DNA of 64,000 bases from contig JAVKKH010000012.1 in NCBI GenBank assembly GCA_031296405.1, positions 1 to 64,000 of the forward strand. The letters are read 5' to 3'. This document shows, piece after piece, positions 42,607-52,239 of the stretch. The stretch's first letter is position 1; every line of letters starts with the position of its first letter. Both the position numbers and the translations under genes were made by a program. The DNA is from Candidatus Tepidifontimicrobium thermophilum. Its GTDB lineage: Bacteria > Sysuimicrobiota > Sysuimicrobiia > Sysuimicrobiales > Sysuimicrobiaceae. The notes under the pieces are model-generated. The model had not been told where the DNA came from. It saw only the letters and a list, made by a program, of their open reading frames with translations, and did no database searches.

Positions 42607-43737
42607 TCACCGGAGTGGGTCCACGGGCCGGCCGTTCACCCGGATCTCGAAGTGCAGGTGGGGGCCGGTGCTGTACCCGGTACTCCCCACTCGTCCCACG
42701 AGGTCGCCCTCACCGACCCGCTGTCCCAGGGACACCAGGATGGAGGACAGGTGCCCGTAGAGAGTGGCCACACCGCCACCGTGGTCGACCACGACCAGTT
42801 TACCGTACCCTCCGAACCAGCCCGCGTACACCACCGTCCCTCCCCCGGCTGCCCGCACTGGGGTCCCCCACGGCGCGGCGATGTCCACCCCGTGGTGTGG
42901 GCGGACGATCCCGAACAGGGGGTGCCGACGCAGCCCGAAACCGGAGGTGATGGCGCCCCGCGCGGGCCACGCCAGCCCGAACCCCAGGCGCCACCGCGGG
43001 CCGGACCCGGTTCCCCCGACGGGCGCCAGCCGCTGGAGTAGCGCCTCCAGCCTCCGGGAGTCCTCCTCCAGCTCTTCCACCAACTGTTCGTACGCCGCCC
43101 GCTCTTTCTGGACCCGGGCCAGCAGAGCGCGCTTGCGGGCTTCCTCCTCGGCCACGAGCCTCCGCCGCTCCGCGACGTCCGTCCGGACCTGCTCTACCTC
43201 CGCCCGCTCCCGCGCCAGCTGGTCCCGCAGCGCCTCCCAGCGCCGCCGCTCCTCTTCTGTCTGGCGCACCAGCTCGGCGTCTTGGCGCACCAGGCGGCCG
43301 AGGAAGTCGAGCCGCGTGAGGAAGGTGGGGAAGTCCGCGGAGGCCAGCAGGACGTCCACGTAGCCCGCGCGCCCCCGGCGGTGGATGGCCCGCAGCCGCT
43401 CCTCCAGACGGCTCTGGAGGCTGTCCAACCGTTTGCGGGAGGCGGCCTCCCGGACCCGGCTGAGCGACTCCCGGGCCCGCACCGTGCGCAGCCGGCCCTC
43501 GAGCGCCCGCAGCTCGTGCTCCAGCTGCTCCCGCGTCTGCTCGATGCGCTGCAGCTCGCCGAGGACGCTCCGTTCGTACCTGCGGGCCTGCCTCAGCTCC
43601 TGCCGCGTCCGCTGGAGCTGCTGGCGTACCCGCTCCAGCTCCCTGCGGCGGTCCTGGTACGGGCCCGCGTGCGCACCCCCGGAAGGCAGCAGCACCGCGG
43701 CCGCGAGCAGGAGGAGGGGGACGACGCGGAGGTTCAC
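42607..43737 (-). CDS. EnvC-like murein hydrolase activator (coiled coil + M23)
   Basis: A 376-residue secreted protein: signal peptide, a long Arg/Glu-rich coiled coil (about residues 25-230), then an M23/LytM domain. The domain has GFGLRRHPLFGIVRPHHGVD (zinc H and D) and GPHLHFEIRVNGRPVDP (HxH). With all zinc ligands apparently present it may be an active endopeptidase and not only an amidase activator. GTG at 43737 overlaps the ftsX stop by 4 bases, matching the known FtsEX-EnvC/PcsB functional unit. Confidence 0.9.
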   Translation of the reverse strand: MNLRVVPLLLLAAAVLLPSGGAHAGPYQDRRRELERVRQQLQRTRQELRQARRYERSVLGELQRIEQTREQLEHELRALEGRLRTVRARESLSRVREAASRKRLDSLQSRLEERLRAIHRRGRAGYVDVLLASADFPTFLTRLDFLGRLVRQDAELVRQTEEERRRWEALRDQLARERAEVEQVRTDVAERRRLVAEEEARKRALLARVQKERAAYEQLVEELEEDSRRLEALLQRLAPVGGTGSGPRWRLGFGLAWPARGAITSGFGLRRHPLFGIVRPHHGVDIAAPWGTPVRAAGGGTVVYAGWFGGYGKLVVVDHGGGVATLYGHLSSILVSLGQRVGEGDLVGRVGSTGYSTGPHLHFEIRVNGRPVDPLR

Positions 43738-44699
43738 CGGGCGAGAAAGCGTCTCACGGACACCGCGGCACCCAACAGCCCGACCGCGGTGCCGACGGCC
43801 AGCAGGCTCGCCACCAGGGGCAGGACGACCTGGGAGGCCGGTAGCACGGGGAGGAAAGGCCACGCCTGCTGTAGGCGCGCCACGGCCCACGGGTAGAAAA
43901 CCGTCCACAGCACGGACGCGCACACCGCGGCCACCAGCCCCTGTAACAGCCCCTCCACCAGGAAGGGCCAGCGTACGAACCAGCTGGTGGCGCCCACCAG
44001 CCGCATGATCTCCACCTCCTGCTGCCTGGCCAGCACCGTCAGCCGCAGGGCGTTGGTGCTGACCACCACCGACACGGCCCCCAGGACCCCCGTAGCCGCC
44101 GCGCCCGCACCCCGGACCAAGCGGGTCAGACCCACTAGGCGGTCCGTGGCGTCCTCCCCGTAGGTCACCTCCACGACCCCCGGCACGGACCGCAGGGCCT
44201 CGGCCACCCGGCGGAGGTCCTGGGCCTGCTCGGGCCGCACTTCGAGGGTGTCCGGGAGGGGGTTCTGCCTCACCGCGTCCGCCAGCTCCACCCCGCCCAG
44301 GGCCTCTTCAAGCCTGCGCAGCGCCTCCTCCCGAGGGACGAAGGACACCGTCCGGACGCCGGGGATCCGCTCCGCGGCCCGGCGCGCGCCCTCCCTCTGG
44401 GCCGGCGAAAGACCGCCCCGCAGGTACGCCACCACCACCAGTTGGGCTTCCACCCGCGCCGCTACCGCCTGAAGGTTCCACAGGGTCACCAGGGCCCCGC
44501 CGAAGGCCAGCAGGGCCGCCAGGATGGAGCTCACCGCGGCCACGGACATCAGGCCGTTCCGCCAGAACCCCACCACACCCTCGCGGGTCAGGAACGCCAC
44601 AGAGGAAACTGCGGCCTCAAGACGCGACACCCTCCGCGCCGGCCGCCCGGCCCCGGACACGGCCTTGGGACGTTCACGGAACAGCGCGGGGCTTCGCAT
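43734..44699 (-). CDS. ftsX: Cell division protein FtsX
   Basis: A 321-residue protein with four membrane helices and one large extracytoplasmic loop (about residues 85-185, RVEAQLVVVAYLRGG). The MacB-like C-terminal permease part has VLARQQEVEIMRLVGATSWFV. FtsX passes ATP-driven signals from FtsE to cell-wall hydrolases outside. ATG at 44699 has GGGGGAGGT immediately upstream. It overlaps ftsE by 26 bases. Confidence 0.93.
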   Translation of the reverse strand: MRSPALFRERPKAVSGAGRPARRVSRLEAAVSSVAFLTREGVVGFWRNGLMSVAAVSSILAALLAFGGALVTLWNLQAVAARVEAQLVVVAYLRGGLSPAQREGARRAAERIPGVRTVSFVPREEALRRLEEALGGVELADAVRQNPLPDTLEVRPEQAQDLRRVAEALRSVPGVVEVTYGEDATDRLVGLTRLVRGAGAAATGVLGAVSVVVSTNALRLTVLARQQEVEIMRLVGATSWFVRWPFLVEGLLQGLVAAVCASVLWTVFYPWAVARLQQAWPFLPVLPASQVVLPLVASLLAVGTAVGLLGAAVSVRRFLAR

Positions 44700-45375
44700 A
44701 CCTCCCCCACACCTCGTCCCGGACCACCTGCCCTTCCTGCAGTTCCACCACCCGACGCCGCAGGATGTCCACCACGGTCTTGTTGTGGGTGGTCATGACC
44801 ACCGTGGTGCCGCGCAGGTTGATCCGCGAAAGCAGCTTCACGATGTCCCAGGAGGTGTCGGGATCCAGGTTTCCGGTGGGCTCGTCGGCCAGCAGGATCC
44901 GGGGCTGGTTCGCCAGGGCACGGGCGATGCTGGCCCGCTGCTGCTCTCCGCCCGAGAGCTGACGGGGGAACGCGTCCGCGCGCTCCCACAGCCCCACCAG
45001 CTCGAGGGCCGCCCGCACGCGGGCGGGGATCCACGCGGGGGGCGTGCCCACCGCCCGAAGGGCGAACGCCACGTTCTCGTACACGGTGCGGTCCGCAAGC
45101 AACTTGAAGTCCTGAAACACCACGCCCAGATGCCGGCGCAGAAGCGGGACTTGAGCTGGTCGCAGCCGGTGCACGTCCCACCCGGCCACCCGCACCCGGC
45201 CGCGGGTGGGCAGCTCGTCCCGGTACAGGAGGCGCAGGAGGGTGGACTTGCCCGCACCGGTGGGCCCCACCAGGAACACGAACTCCCCTTCGTCCACGGA
45301 GAGGGAAACGTCACGCAGGGCCACCCGGCCGCCGGGGTAGACCTTGTAGACGCCTTCCAGCTCGATGAGGGGCAC
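44674..45375 (-). CDS. ftsE: Cell division ATP-binding protein FtsE
   Basis: A 233-residue ATPase: Walker A GPTGAGKSTLLRLLY, VVFQDFKLLADRTVYENVAF, signature LSGGEQQRASIARALANQP, Walker B ILLADEPTGNLDPDTS and TTHNK. The FQDF.LL.D..VYENV segment is typical of FtsE. Start GTG at 45375 with GGAG upstream. First gene of ftsE-ftsX-M23-ctpA-deacetylase. Confidence 0.95.
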   Translation of the reverse strand: MPLIELEGVYKVYPGGRVALRDVSLSVDEGEFVFLVGPTGAGKSTLLRLLYRDELPTRGRVRVAGWDVHRLRPAQVPLLRRHLGVVFQDFKLLADRTVYENVAFALRAVGTPPAWIPARVRAALELVGLWERADAFPRQLSGGEQQRASIARALANQPRILLADEPTGNLDPDTSWDIVKLLSRINLRGTTVVMTTHNKTVVDILRRRVVELQEGQVVRDEVWGRYAKPRAVP

Positions 45376-45454
45376 GGCCCGTTGCTCCGTCGACCGCTGC
45401 GTCGTCTGCCGCCAACCCGGCCCACAAGCCCGGGTTCTTCGGCCTGTGTTCGGC

Positions 45455-46246
45455 CTAGTAGGTCGGGAATCCTCCCCGGAGGAGGCGGTCCAGATCCCAC
45501 GCTCCGAGGGCGGACACGAGCGCCGGGGAAGTCAGGTCCATCTGCAGAGGGGTCACCGACACGAAACCGTGACTGAGGGCGTGGCTATCGGTCCCCGGTT
45601 CTGCTCCCTCCGGTGAGGTCCGCTCCCCCGCGATCCAGTAGTACGGCCGGCCGCGGGGGTCGGTGCGCCGCTCCAGCCGGGTGCGGTACCGCCGCGCGCT
45701 CTGCCGGGTGACCTGGACTCCGCGGATCTGCCCCACCTCCAGGTTCGGCACGTTCACGTTCAGGAGCGCGTCCGGAGGGAACCCCCGCCGGCACACCTCC
45801 TCGGCCAGCGCGGCCGCGAAGGCGGCCGCCACCTCGTACCGAGGGTCCCGCTCCGCGTCCAGGGACACCGCGATGGCGGGAATGCCCAGGATGGCGGCCT
45901 CCATGGCGCCGGAGACTGTGCCCGAGTAGGTCAGGTCGTGTCCGATGTTGGGACCCAGGTTGATCCCGCACAGGACCACCTCGGGCCTGGCCGGGAGCAG
46001 CCCGTACACGGCCAGGAGCACGCAGTCCGCGGGTGTCCCCGTGGCGGCCCACGCCACGGCACCTGAGCCCGGGATCCTCGCGGGCGACACCCGCAGGGGC
46101 TTGTGGAGGGTGATGGCATGCCCGCTGGCGGACCGGTCGTGGTGGGGGGCCACCACCGTCACCTCCCCCACGCGCTCGCAGGCCCGCACGAGGGCGTGGA
46201 GTCCCTCCGAGTCGATGCCGTCGTCGTTGGTGACCAGGATCCGCAC
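45455..46246 (-). CDS. surE: 5'/3'-nucleotidase SurE
   Basis: A 263-residue metal-dependent phosphatase with the N-terminal ILVTNDDGIDSEGL (two metal-binding aspartates), VVAPHHDRSASGHAITL and GINLGPNIGHDLTYSGTVSGAMEA. It dephosphorylates nucleoside monophosphates and survival-related substrates. GTG start at 46246 with no good Shine-Dalgarno; 33 bases after cutA. Confidence 0.95.
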   Translation of the reverse strand: MRILVTNDDGIDSEGLHALVRACERVGEVTVVAPHHDRSASGHAITLHKPLRVSPARIPGSGAVAWAATGTPADCVLLAVYGLLPARPEVVLCGINLGPNIGHDLTYSGTVSGAMEAAILGIPAIAVSLDAERDPRYEVAAAFAAALAEEVCRRGFPPDALLNVNVPNLEVGQIRGVQVTRQSARRYRTRLERRTDPRGRPYYWIAGERTSPEGAEPGTDSHALSHGFVSVTPLQMDLTSPALVSALGAWDLDRLLRGGFPTY

Positions 46247-46279
46247 GCGTGGAGCAGGCGACCTGATCCCGGCCGGTGG

Positions 46280-46612
46280 TCAGGCCTCCCGCCGGGACTC
46301 GGCCTCCGCCACGGACTCCTCTACCCAAACCCGATAGGCGGCCAGGGCGTCCTCCACGGGCAGGCTCACGACCTCGGGGACCTGGTAGGGGTGCAGGGCG
46401 GCGATGCGGTCCCGCAGAGCAGGGAAGCGCTCGCGGGTGGTCTTGACGACCAGGAGGACCTCGCCTGCCTCCTCCACCGCGCCCTGCCACCGGTACACCG
46501 ACCGCACCCCCGGGACCACGTTCACGCACGCGGCCAAGCGTTCTTCCACCAGGGCCCGGGCGATGCGGTGAGCGTCCTCCGGGTGCGGGGCGGTGACCAA
46601 ACAGACCAGCAT
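46280..46612 (-). CDS. cutA: Divalent-cation tolerance protein CutA
   Basis: A 110-residue trimeric ferredoxin-like fold protein: VEERLAACVNVVPGVRSVYRW, LLVVKTTRERFPALRDRI and LHPYQVPEVVSLPVEDALAAY are CutA1 signatures. It binds copper in vitro; its cellular role is unsettled. ATG at 46612, seven bases after the HEAT-repeat gene. Confidence 0.94.
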   Translation of the reverse strand: MLVCLVTAPHPEDAHRIARALVEERLAACVNVVPGVRSVYRWQGAVEEAGEVLLVVKTTRERFPALRDRIAALHPYQVPEVVSLPVEDALAAYRVWVEESVAEAESRREA

Positions 46613-46619
46613 GCCGGAC

Positions 46620-47810
46620 TCAGTCCTGGTCCCGCCACCAGTCGGGGGAGACGTCGCGCTCGGTCTTGAACACCCGGACCGTGGGCCGGGCGGGTGCTCC
46701 CGCCCGTTCCCGGGCCACCCGGGACCGCAGCTGCTCGTACTCCCGCAGGTCGGTGAGGACCTTGATGGTGTTCCACACCACCTCCTCCACCTGCGGGTTG
46801 GCGCCCTTGAGCAGAGCCAGCAACGGCTCGATGACCGTCTTGTCGTGCAGCTTCCCCAGCAGCCGGATGGCGAGCCGCTGCACCTCCGTGTCCTCGTCCC
46901 TCAGCAGGCCCAGCAGGGTCTCCCTGGCCCGTGCGCCCTCCACCTCGAAGAGGGCGCGTAGGGCGAACTTCCGCACCTTCGGATTGCCGCCTGCCACCGC
47001 GGCCCGCAGGGCCTGCAGGGCCTCCGGCGTGGACGCCAGCTTGCGGAAGGCCGCCGCCACCTCCTTGGGCAGCTGCACGTCCCGGTCTCCGGAAGGGGCC
47101 TCCAGCACCCCCCGCTCCTCCAACCGGGGCAGGGTGTTCACGACCGTCTCCTGCAGCCTGGCGTCCGTCAGGAAGAGGCGGACCAGGGGCTCCACGGCGC
47201 GCTCGTCCCCCAGCCTCCCGAGCAGCGCCACCGCGTACGCCCGCACGTACTGGTTCTCGTCCTCCAGGGCACCCAGCAGGGGCTCCACTGCCCTGCCCTT
47301 GATGTCCTCGATGATCCGCAGCACCTGGTTGTGCACGCGCCGGCGCAGGTTCCGGTCCTTGAAGGTCTCCAGGAGGGGCCGGACCGCGGGTGCGCCGATG
47401 CGCACCAGGGCCTGGCTGGCCGCGTTCTGCAGCGTGCGCTCCCGCCGGCCCAGGACCCGGATGAGTCCGTCCACCGCTCCGGCATCCGCCGCCTGCTGGA
47501 CCTGGGTCACTGCCTCCTGGACCACCTGCTCCGACCGGTCCCCCAAGGCGAAGCGGATCCCCTCGAGGGCCCTCGGGTCCCTCGCGCGCAGCCGACCCAG
47601 GGCGTGGACCGCGCTCTTGCGCACGTACTCGTCCGGGTCGTCCAGGATCCGGCTGAGGGCGTCGATGGCCTCGGCCACCACGGGGGCCGGAGCCTCGGGA
47701 GCGTCCAGCTTGCCCAGGCTGAGGGCCGCGTCGCTGCGGACCGTCGCGTCCGGGCTGCGCAGCCGTTCCGTGGCCTCCTTCACCAGTTGCTGCCAGCTGT
47801 CCTTCGCCAT
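46620..47810 (-). CDS. HEAT-repeat protein
   Basis: A 396-residue protein made almost entirely of HEAT/PBS-lyase-type helical repeats, e.g. AVRPLLETFKDRNLRRRVHN, AVEPLLGALEDENQYVRAYA and VIEPLLALLKGANPQVEEVV. There is no signal peptide or membrane helix, so it is probably a cytoplasmic scaffold. The partner is unknown. ATG at 47810 with GGAG upstream, and a promoter at 47903-47932. It heads an operon with cutA and surE. Confidence 0.85.
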   Translation of the reverse strand: MAKDSWQQLVKEATERLRSPDATVRSDAALSLGKLDAPEAPAPVVAEAIDALSRILDDPDEYVRKSAVHALGRLRARDPRALEGIRFALGDRSEQVVQEAVTQVQQAADAGAVDGLIRVLGRRERTLQNAASQALVRIGAPAVRPLLETFKDRNLRRRVHNQVLRIIEDIKGRAVEPLLGALEDENQYVRAYAVALLGRLGDERAVEPLVRLFLTDARLQETVVNTLPRLEERGVLEAPSGDRDVQLPKEVAAAFRKLASTPEALQALRAAVAGGNPKVRKFALRALFEVEGARARETLLGLLRDEDTEVQRLAIRLLGKLHDKTVIEPLLALLKGANPQVEEVVWNTIKVLTDLREYEQLRSRVARERAGAPARPTVRVFKTERDVSPDWWRDQD

Positions 47811-47902
47811 CGCACAACTCCTTCGGCGCCCGTGACCTGCGGGCGTAACTCCCCTGCCTTTTTGGGCCGAACACGGATCCGCGAGAGGTGGGCGCCTGCG
47901 CT

Positions 47903-47932
47903 ATTCTCCCACGTTCGCCGGCTCCCTGGCAA
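47903..47932 (-). promoter_or_regulatory. Candidate promoter for the HEAT-repeat/cutA/surE operon
   Basis: Minus strand -35 TTGCCA (47927-47932), 18-base spacer, -10 GAGAAT (47903-47908). It is divergent from, and close to, the hpt-operon promoter. Confidence 0.5.
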
Positions 47933-47942
47933 ACCCACCGCG

Positions 47943-47971
47943 TTGCAGCCCCGGGCCGGGGCTCGTATACT
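47943..47971 (+). promoter_or_regulatory. Sigma70-type promoter of the nuclease-like/hpt operon
   Basis: -35 TTGCAG (47943-47948), 17-base spacer, -10 TATACT (47966-47971). The spacer begins with CCCCGGGCCGGGG, the same 13-mer as in the hemA promoter spacer. The leader is about 16 bases. Confidence 0.7.
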
Positions 47972-47993
47972 GGCTTCGAACAGGCGCTCGACC

Positions 47994-48380
47994 ATGGGTG
48001 CGGCATCCTCCCCCCGACGCAAGCGGGCCGCGCGGTTCGCCAACCCCGCGGAAGAGGAGTTCGCCCGGATCCTGGACTTCTACGGGATCCGGTGGGAATA
48101 CGAGCCGCGGTCCTTCGTCCTCAGCTGGGACCGGGCAGGCCGTCCCCGGGAGCGCTTCACTCCGGACTTCTACCTGCCCGACTTCGACCTGTACATCGAG
48201 CTGACGACCCTCAAGCAGGCCCTGGTCACCCGGAAGAACCGCAAGATCCGGAAGCTCCGGCAGCTGTACCCGAACGTGAACCTCCGGGTCTTCTACGGCC
48301 GCGACTTCCGGAACCTCCTGTTGAAGTACGGCCTGCGGCCGCCGGCGGCCTCGGCCGCGCCCCGCTCTGGCGCCTCATGA
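47994..48380 (+). CDS. Small nuclease-like protein (possible PD-(D/E)XK fold)
   Basis: A 128-residue basic protein. EEEFARILDFYGIRWEYEPR, FTPDFYLPDFDLYIELTT and RKIRKLRQLYPNVNLRVFYG follow the pattern of small restriction-endonuclease-like proteins (E...PDFYLP...IEL). The usual catalytic ExK reads ELT, so activity is uncertain; a lysine is two residues further. No family name is claimed. ATG at 47994 has only a weak Shine-Dalgarno. It overlaps hpt by 4 bases (ATGA), indicating an operon. Confidence 0.65.
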   Translation: MGAASSPRRKRAARFANPAEEEFARILDFYGIRWEYEPRSFVLSWDRAGRPRERFTPDFYLPDFDLYIELTTLKQALVTRKNRKIRKLRQLYPNVNLRVFYGRDFRNLLLKYGLRPPAASAAPRSGAS

Positions 48381-48949
48381 GCGCCCTCCGGAGTCTGGAC
48401 GAGGACATCCAGGAGGTGCTGTTCGACGAGGCCGCCCTCCAGCGGCGGGTGCGGGAGCTGGCAGCCGAGCTGGAGCGCGACTATGCGGGGTTGCGGCCTC
48501 TGCTGGTGGGCATGCTGCGGGGTTCCGTGTACTTCCTCTCGGACCTCAGCCGGGCCCTGCGCATCCCCCACGAGATCGACTTCATGGCCATCGCCGCCTA
48601 CGGTACCCGCCACGCGGCCACCGGCGCGGTCCGGCTGCTCAAGGACCTCGACGAGGAGATCACCGACCGTCACGTCGTCCTGGTGGAGGATATCGTGGAC
48701 ACCGGCCTCACCGCCGCCTACCTCACCCGCCTGCTGCGGGCGCGCCGGCCTGCCAGCCTGGTCATCTGTACCCTGCTGGACAAGCGGGTCCGGCGCATCG
48801 CGCCCAACCTGCCCCTGGCGTACGTGGGGTTTGAGGTACCGGACCGGTTCGTGGTGGGCTACGGGCTGGACTACCGCCAGCTGTACCGGAATCTCCCGTA
48901 CATCGGGGTCCTTCGGGACGAACTCCTTAGCCCGGGAGGCCCTCCCTAG
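48377..48949 (+). CDS. hpt: Hypoxanthine phosphoribosyltransferase
   Basis: A 190-residue type I phosphoribosyltransferase. The PRPP-binding motif is VVLVEDIVDTGLTAAYL; VGMLRGSVYFLSDL and VPDRFVVGYGLDY are typical of bacterial Hpt. It salvages hypoxanthine and guanine. ATG at 48377 overlaps the upstream stop. It ends 3 bases from the convergent clpC stop. Confidence 0.94.
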   Translation: MSALRSLDEDIQEVLFDEAALQRRVRELAAELERDYAGLRPLLVGMLRGSVYFLSDLSRALRIPHEIDFMAIAAYGTRHAATGAVRLLKDLDEEITDRHVVLVEDIVDTGLTAAYLTRLLRARRPASLVICTLLDKRVRRIAPNLPLAYVGFEVPDRFVVGYGLDYRQLYRNLPYIGVLRDELLSPGGPP

Positions 48950-48952
48950 GGT

Positions 48953-51418
48953 CTACTCCGTCTGCGCGCCCACGGGCTCCCGCCGCCCTTCGAAGACCAC
49001 CTTGCCGTCCCGCACGTCCGCGACCACGTGGTCCCCCTGGCGGAACCGGCCGCGCAGCAGCTCGTCCGACAGCGGGTCTTCCACCAGGCGCTGGATGGCC
49101 CGCCGCAGGGGCCGGGCGCCGTACTGCGGGTCGAACCCTTCCTGAACCAGCAGCTCCCGGAGGGCGTCGGTGAACTCGATCTCCATCCCCTGGCCCCGCA
49201 GCTCCCGCCGCACCCGCTCCAGGAGGATCCGGACGATGGAGTGCATCTGCTCCTTCGTGAGCGGCCGGAACACGATGATCTCGTCGATGCGGTTCAAGAA
49301 CTCCGGCCGGAAGGTCCGCTTGAGCTCCTCCATCACCAGGTCCCGCATCCGCTCGTAGGCCCGCTGCTGCTCCACCCGCTCATCCGTGGTGGCCCGGAAG
49401 CCCAACACCGGCGCGTCCCGTTCGATCTGCGGGGCGCCCACGTTGCTGGTCATGATGAGGACGGTGTTCTTGAAGTCCACGGTCCGTCCCTGCGCGTCCG
49501 TGAGCCGACCGTCGTCCAGGATCTGCAGCAGGACGTTGAAGACCTCCGGGTGCGCCTTCTCGATCTCGTCCAGCAGGACCACCGAGTACGGCCGGCGGCG
49601 GACCTGCTCCGTGAGCTGACCGCCCTCCTCGTAGCCCACGTACCCGGGCGGCGCGCCCACCAGGCGTGAGACCGTGTGCCGCTCGCTGTACTCCGACATG
49701 TCAATGCGGATCAGGGCGTTCTCGTCCCCGAACAGGAACTCCGCCAGGGCGCGGGCCAGCTCCGTCTTGCCCACGCCCGTGGGCCCCAGGAAGATGAAGG
49801 ACCCGATGGGCCGCTTGGGATCCTTCAGGCCCGCCCGGGCGCGGCGGACCGCCCGGGACACCGCCGCCACCGCCTCCTCCTGGCCCACGATCCGCTCGTG
49901 CAGCTTCTCCTCCATCTTGAGGAGCTTTTCGGTCTCCTCCTGCATGAGCTTGGTCACCGGGATGCCCGTCCAGCTGGAGACGATCTCCGCGATGTCGTCC
50001 TCGGTGACCACGGTGAGGTCCCGGCCCCGCTGGCTGCGGCGGCTGGCCTCCAGCTCCTCCAGCTTCTGCCGCAGGGCCTTCTCCCGATCCCGAAGCTGCG
50101 CGGCTCGCTCGAAGTCCTGGTTCTTGATGGCCTCCTCCTTCTCCCGGCGGGTCTTCTCCACCCGCTCCATGGCCTGCCGGACCTCGCTGGGCAGGAAGGA
50201 GGCCTGCAGCCGGATCCGGCTCGCGGCCTCGTCCATCAGGTCGATGGCCTTGTCGGGGAGGAACCGGTCCGTGATGTACTTCTCCGCCAGGGTGGCCGCG
50301 GCCACGAGGGCGCCGTCGCTGATCCGGACGCCGTGGTGCGCCTCGTACCGCTCCCGCAGGCCCCGGAGGATCTCCACTGTCTGCTCCACCGTGGGCTCCG
50401 CCACCAGGATGGGCGCGAAACGGCGCTCCAGGGCCGCGTCCCGCTCGATGTACTTCCGGAACTCGTCGAGGGTGGTGGCCCCGATGCACTGCAGTTCCCC
50501 GCGGGCGAGGGCGGGCTTGAGGATGTTGCTGGCGTCGATGGCCCCCTCCGCGGCGCCCGCGCCCACCAGGGTGTGCAGCTCGTCCACGAACAGGATGACC
50601 TCGCCCTGGGCCTTGCGGATCTCGTCCATCACCTTCTTCATGCGCTCTTCGAACTCCCCGCGGTACTTGGTGCCGGCCACCAGAGCCGCAAGGTCGAGCT
50701 GCACCACCCGCTTGCCCCGCAGGCTCTCCGGCACGTCCCCCCGGACGATGCGCTGCGCGAGGCCCTCCACGATGGCGGTCTTTCCGACCCCGGGTTCGCC
50801 GATGAGGGCCGGGTTGTTCTTGGTCCTCCGGCTGAGGATCTGGATGACCCGCTCGATCTCCCGCTCCCGCCCGATGACGGGGTCCAGCTTGCCCTCCCGG
50901 GCCATCTTGGTCAGATCCCTGCCGAACTCGTCCAGGGTGGGCGTCTTGCTGGAAGGCCGTGTGTACGTGGACGTCCCCTCCTCCCCGAGCAGGTACACCA
51001 CCTGGGCCCGGACCCGTTCGAGATCCGCTCCCATGGCCTCGAGCACCCGGGCCGCTACCCCTTCGCCCTCCCGGATGAGTCCCAACAGCAGGTGCTCGGT
51101 GCCGATGTAGTTGTGACCGAGCCGCCGCGCCTCGTCCAGCGCGAGCTCCAGCACCTTCTTGGCACGCGGGGTGAAGGTCACCTCCTCGTACGGGGTACGG
51201 TCGCCGCGGCCGATGGCGCTCTCGATCTCCGCCCGGATGCGCTCGGGCGAGATGTGCAGGCTCTCCAGGACCTTGCTGGCCACCCCCTCGCCTTCCCGAA
51301 CGATCCCGAGCAGGATGTGCTCGGTCCCCACCGCGCTGTGATTCAACCGTTTGGCCTCGTCCTGGGCCAGGATGATCACGCGCCGCGCGCGCTCCGTGAA
51401 CCGCTCGAACATCGGCAT
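48953..51418 (-). CDS. clpC: ATP-dependent Clp protease ATPase subunit ClpC
   Basis: An 821-residue AAA+ unfoldase. It has a double Clp-N domain ([20 protein letters not shown]), D1 with Walker [10 protein letters not shown], a UVR-type middle domain ([20 protein letters not shown]), D2 with GPTGVGKTE, and a C-terminal ClpP-docking region. It feeds substrates to ClpP. ATG at 51418 (MPMFERF) is preferred because GGGGGCAGCGG precedes it; the second ATG (51412) is possible. ctsR, mcsA and mcsB, its usual neighbours in Firmicutes, are absent. Confidence 0.95.
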   Translation of the reverse strand: MPMFERFTERARRVIILAQDEAKRLNHSAVGTEHILLGIVREGEGVASKVLESLHISPERIRAEIESAIGRGDRTPYEEVTFTPRAKKVLELALDEARRLGHNYIGTEHLLLGLIREGEGVAARVLEAMGADLERVRAQVVYLLGEEGTSTYTRPSSKTPTLDEFGRDLTKMAREGKLDPVIGREREIERVIQILSRRTKNNPALIGEPGVGKTAIVEGLAQRIVRGDVPESLRGKRVVQLDLAALVAGTKYRGEFEERMKKVMDEIRKAQGEVILFVDELHTLVGAGAAEGAIDASNILKPALARGELQCIGATTLDEFRKYIERDAALERRFAPILVAEPTVEQTVEILRGLRERYEAHHGVRISDGALVAAATLAEKYITDRFLPDKAIDLMDEAASRIRLQASFLPSEVRQAMERVEKTRREKEEAIKNQDFERAAQLRDREKALRQKLEELEASRRSQRGRDLTVVTEDDIAEIVSSWTGIPVTKLMQEETEKLLKMEEKLHERIVGQEEAVAAVSRAVRRARAGLKDPKRPIGSFIFLGPTGVGKTELARALAEFLFGDENALIRIDMSEYSERHTVSRLVGAPPGYVGYEEGGQLTEQVRRRPYSVVLLDEIEKAHPEVFNVLLQILDDGRLTDAQGRTVDFKNTVLIMTSNVGAPQIERDAPVLGFRATTDERVEQQRAYERMRDLVMEELKRTFRPEFLNRIDEIIVFRPLTKEQMHSIVRILLERVRRELRGQGMEIEFTDALRELLVQEGFDPQYGARPLRRAIQRLVEDPLSDELLRGRFRQGDHVVADVRDGKVVFEGRREPVGAQTE

Positions 51419-51583
51419 CCGCTGCCCCCTACCGCTCTCGCCCTCCAGCTCCGTCCTGCCGACCTTCCTTACACTGGACGGTTTCGCAACCCGGGCCTCC
51501 CTCTCCTTCCTCCCGATCCCGGCGCCCGGGTCCTCCGGCCACCGGTCCAACGCCGCCACCGGCCACGGTCATTCCCGCGCCGC

Positions 51584-51620
51584 CCTCAAACAGAGAACCG
51601 CCGGCGGCCCGGCGGCTCCC
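51584..51620 (-). terminator. Probable terminator after greA
   Basis: Minus-strand hairpin GAGCCGCCGG-GCCG-CCGGCGGTTCTC followed by TGTTTG, 26 bases after the greA stop and upstream of clpC. No clear clpC promoter was found in the remaining 165 bases. Confidence 0.5.
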
Positions 51621-51645
51621 GCGCTGTGCAGAACCGGACCAGGGC

Positions 51646-52116
51646 CTAGGAACCCAGGCCCGTGATCTGCAGCCGCAAGAACCCCGCAGGCACCTGCACC
51701 TCCACCACCTCTCCCGGACGCCGCCCCAGCAGGGCGCGCCCGACCGGAGACTCGTTGGAGATGCGGGCTTGCGAGGGGTCCGCTTCCGCCGAACCCACGA
51801 TCCAGTACTCGTACTCCTCCCCGCTCGCCAGGTCCCGGACCCGGACCCTGGACCCGACGGCCACTTCCCCGGAGGCCCCGTTCCCCTGGATGACCTTGGC
51901 GTTCCGCAGCAGCTGCTCCAGCGCCAGGATCCTGCCCTCCACGAAGGCCTGCTCGTTCTTCGCGTCCTCGTACTCCGAGTTCTCGCTCAGGTCGCCGAAG
52001 GCCTTGGCCTGCTTGATCCGCTCGGCCACTTCCTTGCGCTTGACCGTCTTGAGGTACTCCAGCTCCTCCTCGAGCCGCCTGAGCCCTTCCGGGGTGAGGA
52101 ACGTCTCCTTCTCCAT
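51646..52116 (-). CDS. greA: Transcription elongation factor GreA
   Basis: A 156-residue protein: [20 protein letters not shown] coiled coil, [20 protein letters not shown] with the acidic tip (D and E), and the C-terminal FKBP-like domain ending [18 protein letters not shown]. It rescues backtracked RNA polymerase. ATG at 52116 has GGGAG upstream. Its promoter and an internal leader terminator are visible. Confidence 0.96.
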   Translation of the reverse strand: MEKETFLTPEGLRRLEEELEYLKTVKRKEVAERIKQAKAFGDLSENSEYEDAKNEQAFVEGRILALEQLLRNAKVIQGNGASGEVAVGSRVRVRDLASGEEYEYWIVGSAEADPSQARISNESPVGRALLGRRPGEVVEVQVPAGFLRLQITGLGS

Positions 52117-52186
52117 AGCGTCTCCCGGTCGTCCCGGCTTTTCGCCGGTGGACTCCACAGGGGACGTGGGCAAGAAGCGTGCCGCG

Positions 52187-52217
52187 GGAAAAGAAAACAC
52201 CGTGGGCCCGCGCCCAC
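52187..52217 (-). terminator. Intrinsic terminator inside the greA leader (attenuator)
   Basis: Minus-strand stem GTGGGC-GCGG-GCCCAC (52202-52217) followed by a T-rich tract GTGTTTTCTTTT (about 52189-52200). It lies 15 bases after the predicted transcription start and 70 bases before greA. Outer arms ACAGGGGAC/GTCCCCTGT (52221-52229 and 52157-52165) enclose it. Confidence 0.6.
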
Positions 52218-52239
52218 AGCGTCCCCTGTTTCCTCCCGT

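Noticed and set aside
40672-43041. Very long plus-strand open frame (about 790 codons)
   Set aside because: It lies opposite the deacetylase, ctpA and M23 genes and has shadow-frame composition; long antisense frames are expected at this GC content.
51419-51583. CtsR or CIRCE operator upstream of clpC
   Set aside because: Neither the tandem CtsR heptad nor the CIRCE inverted repeat is present, and no good promoter could be read.
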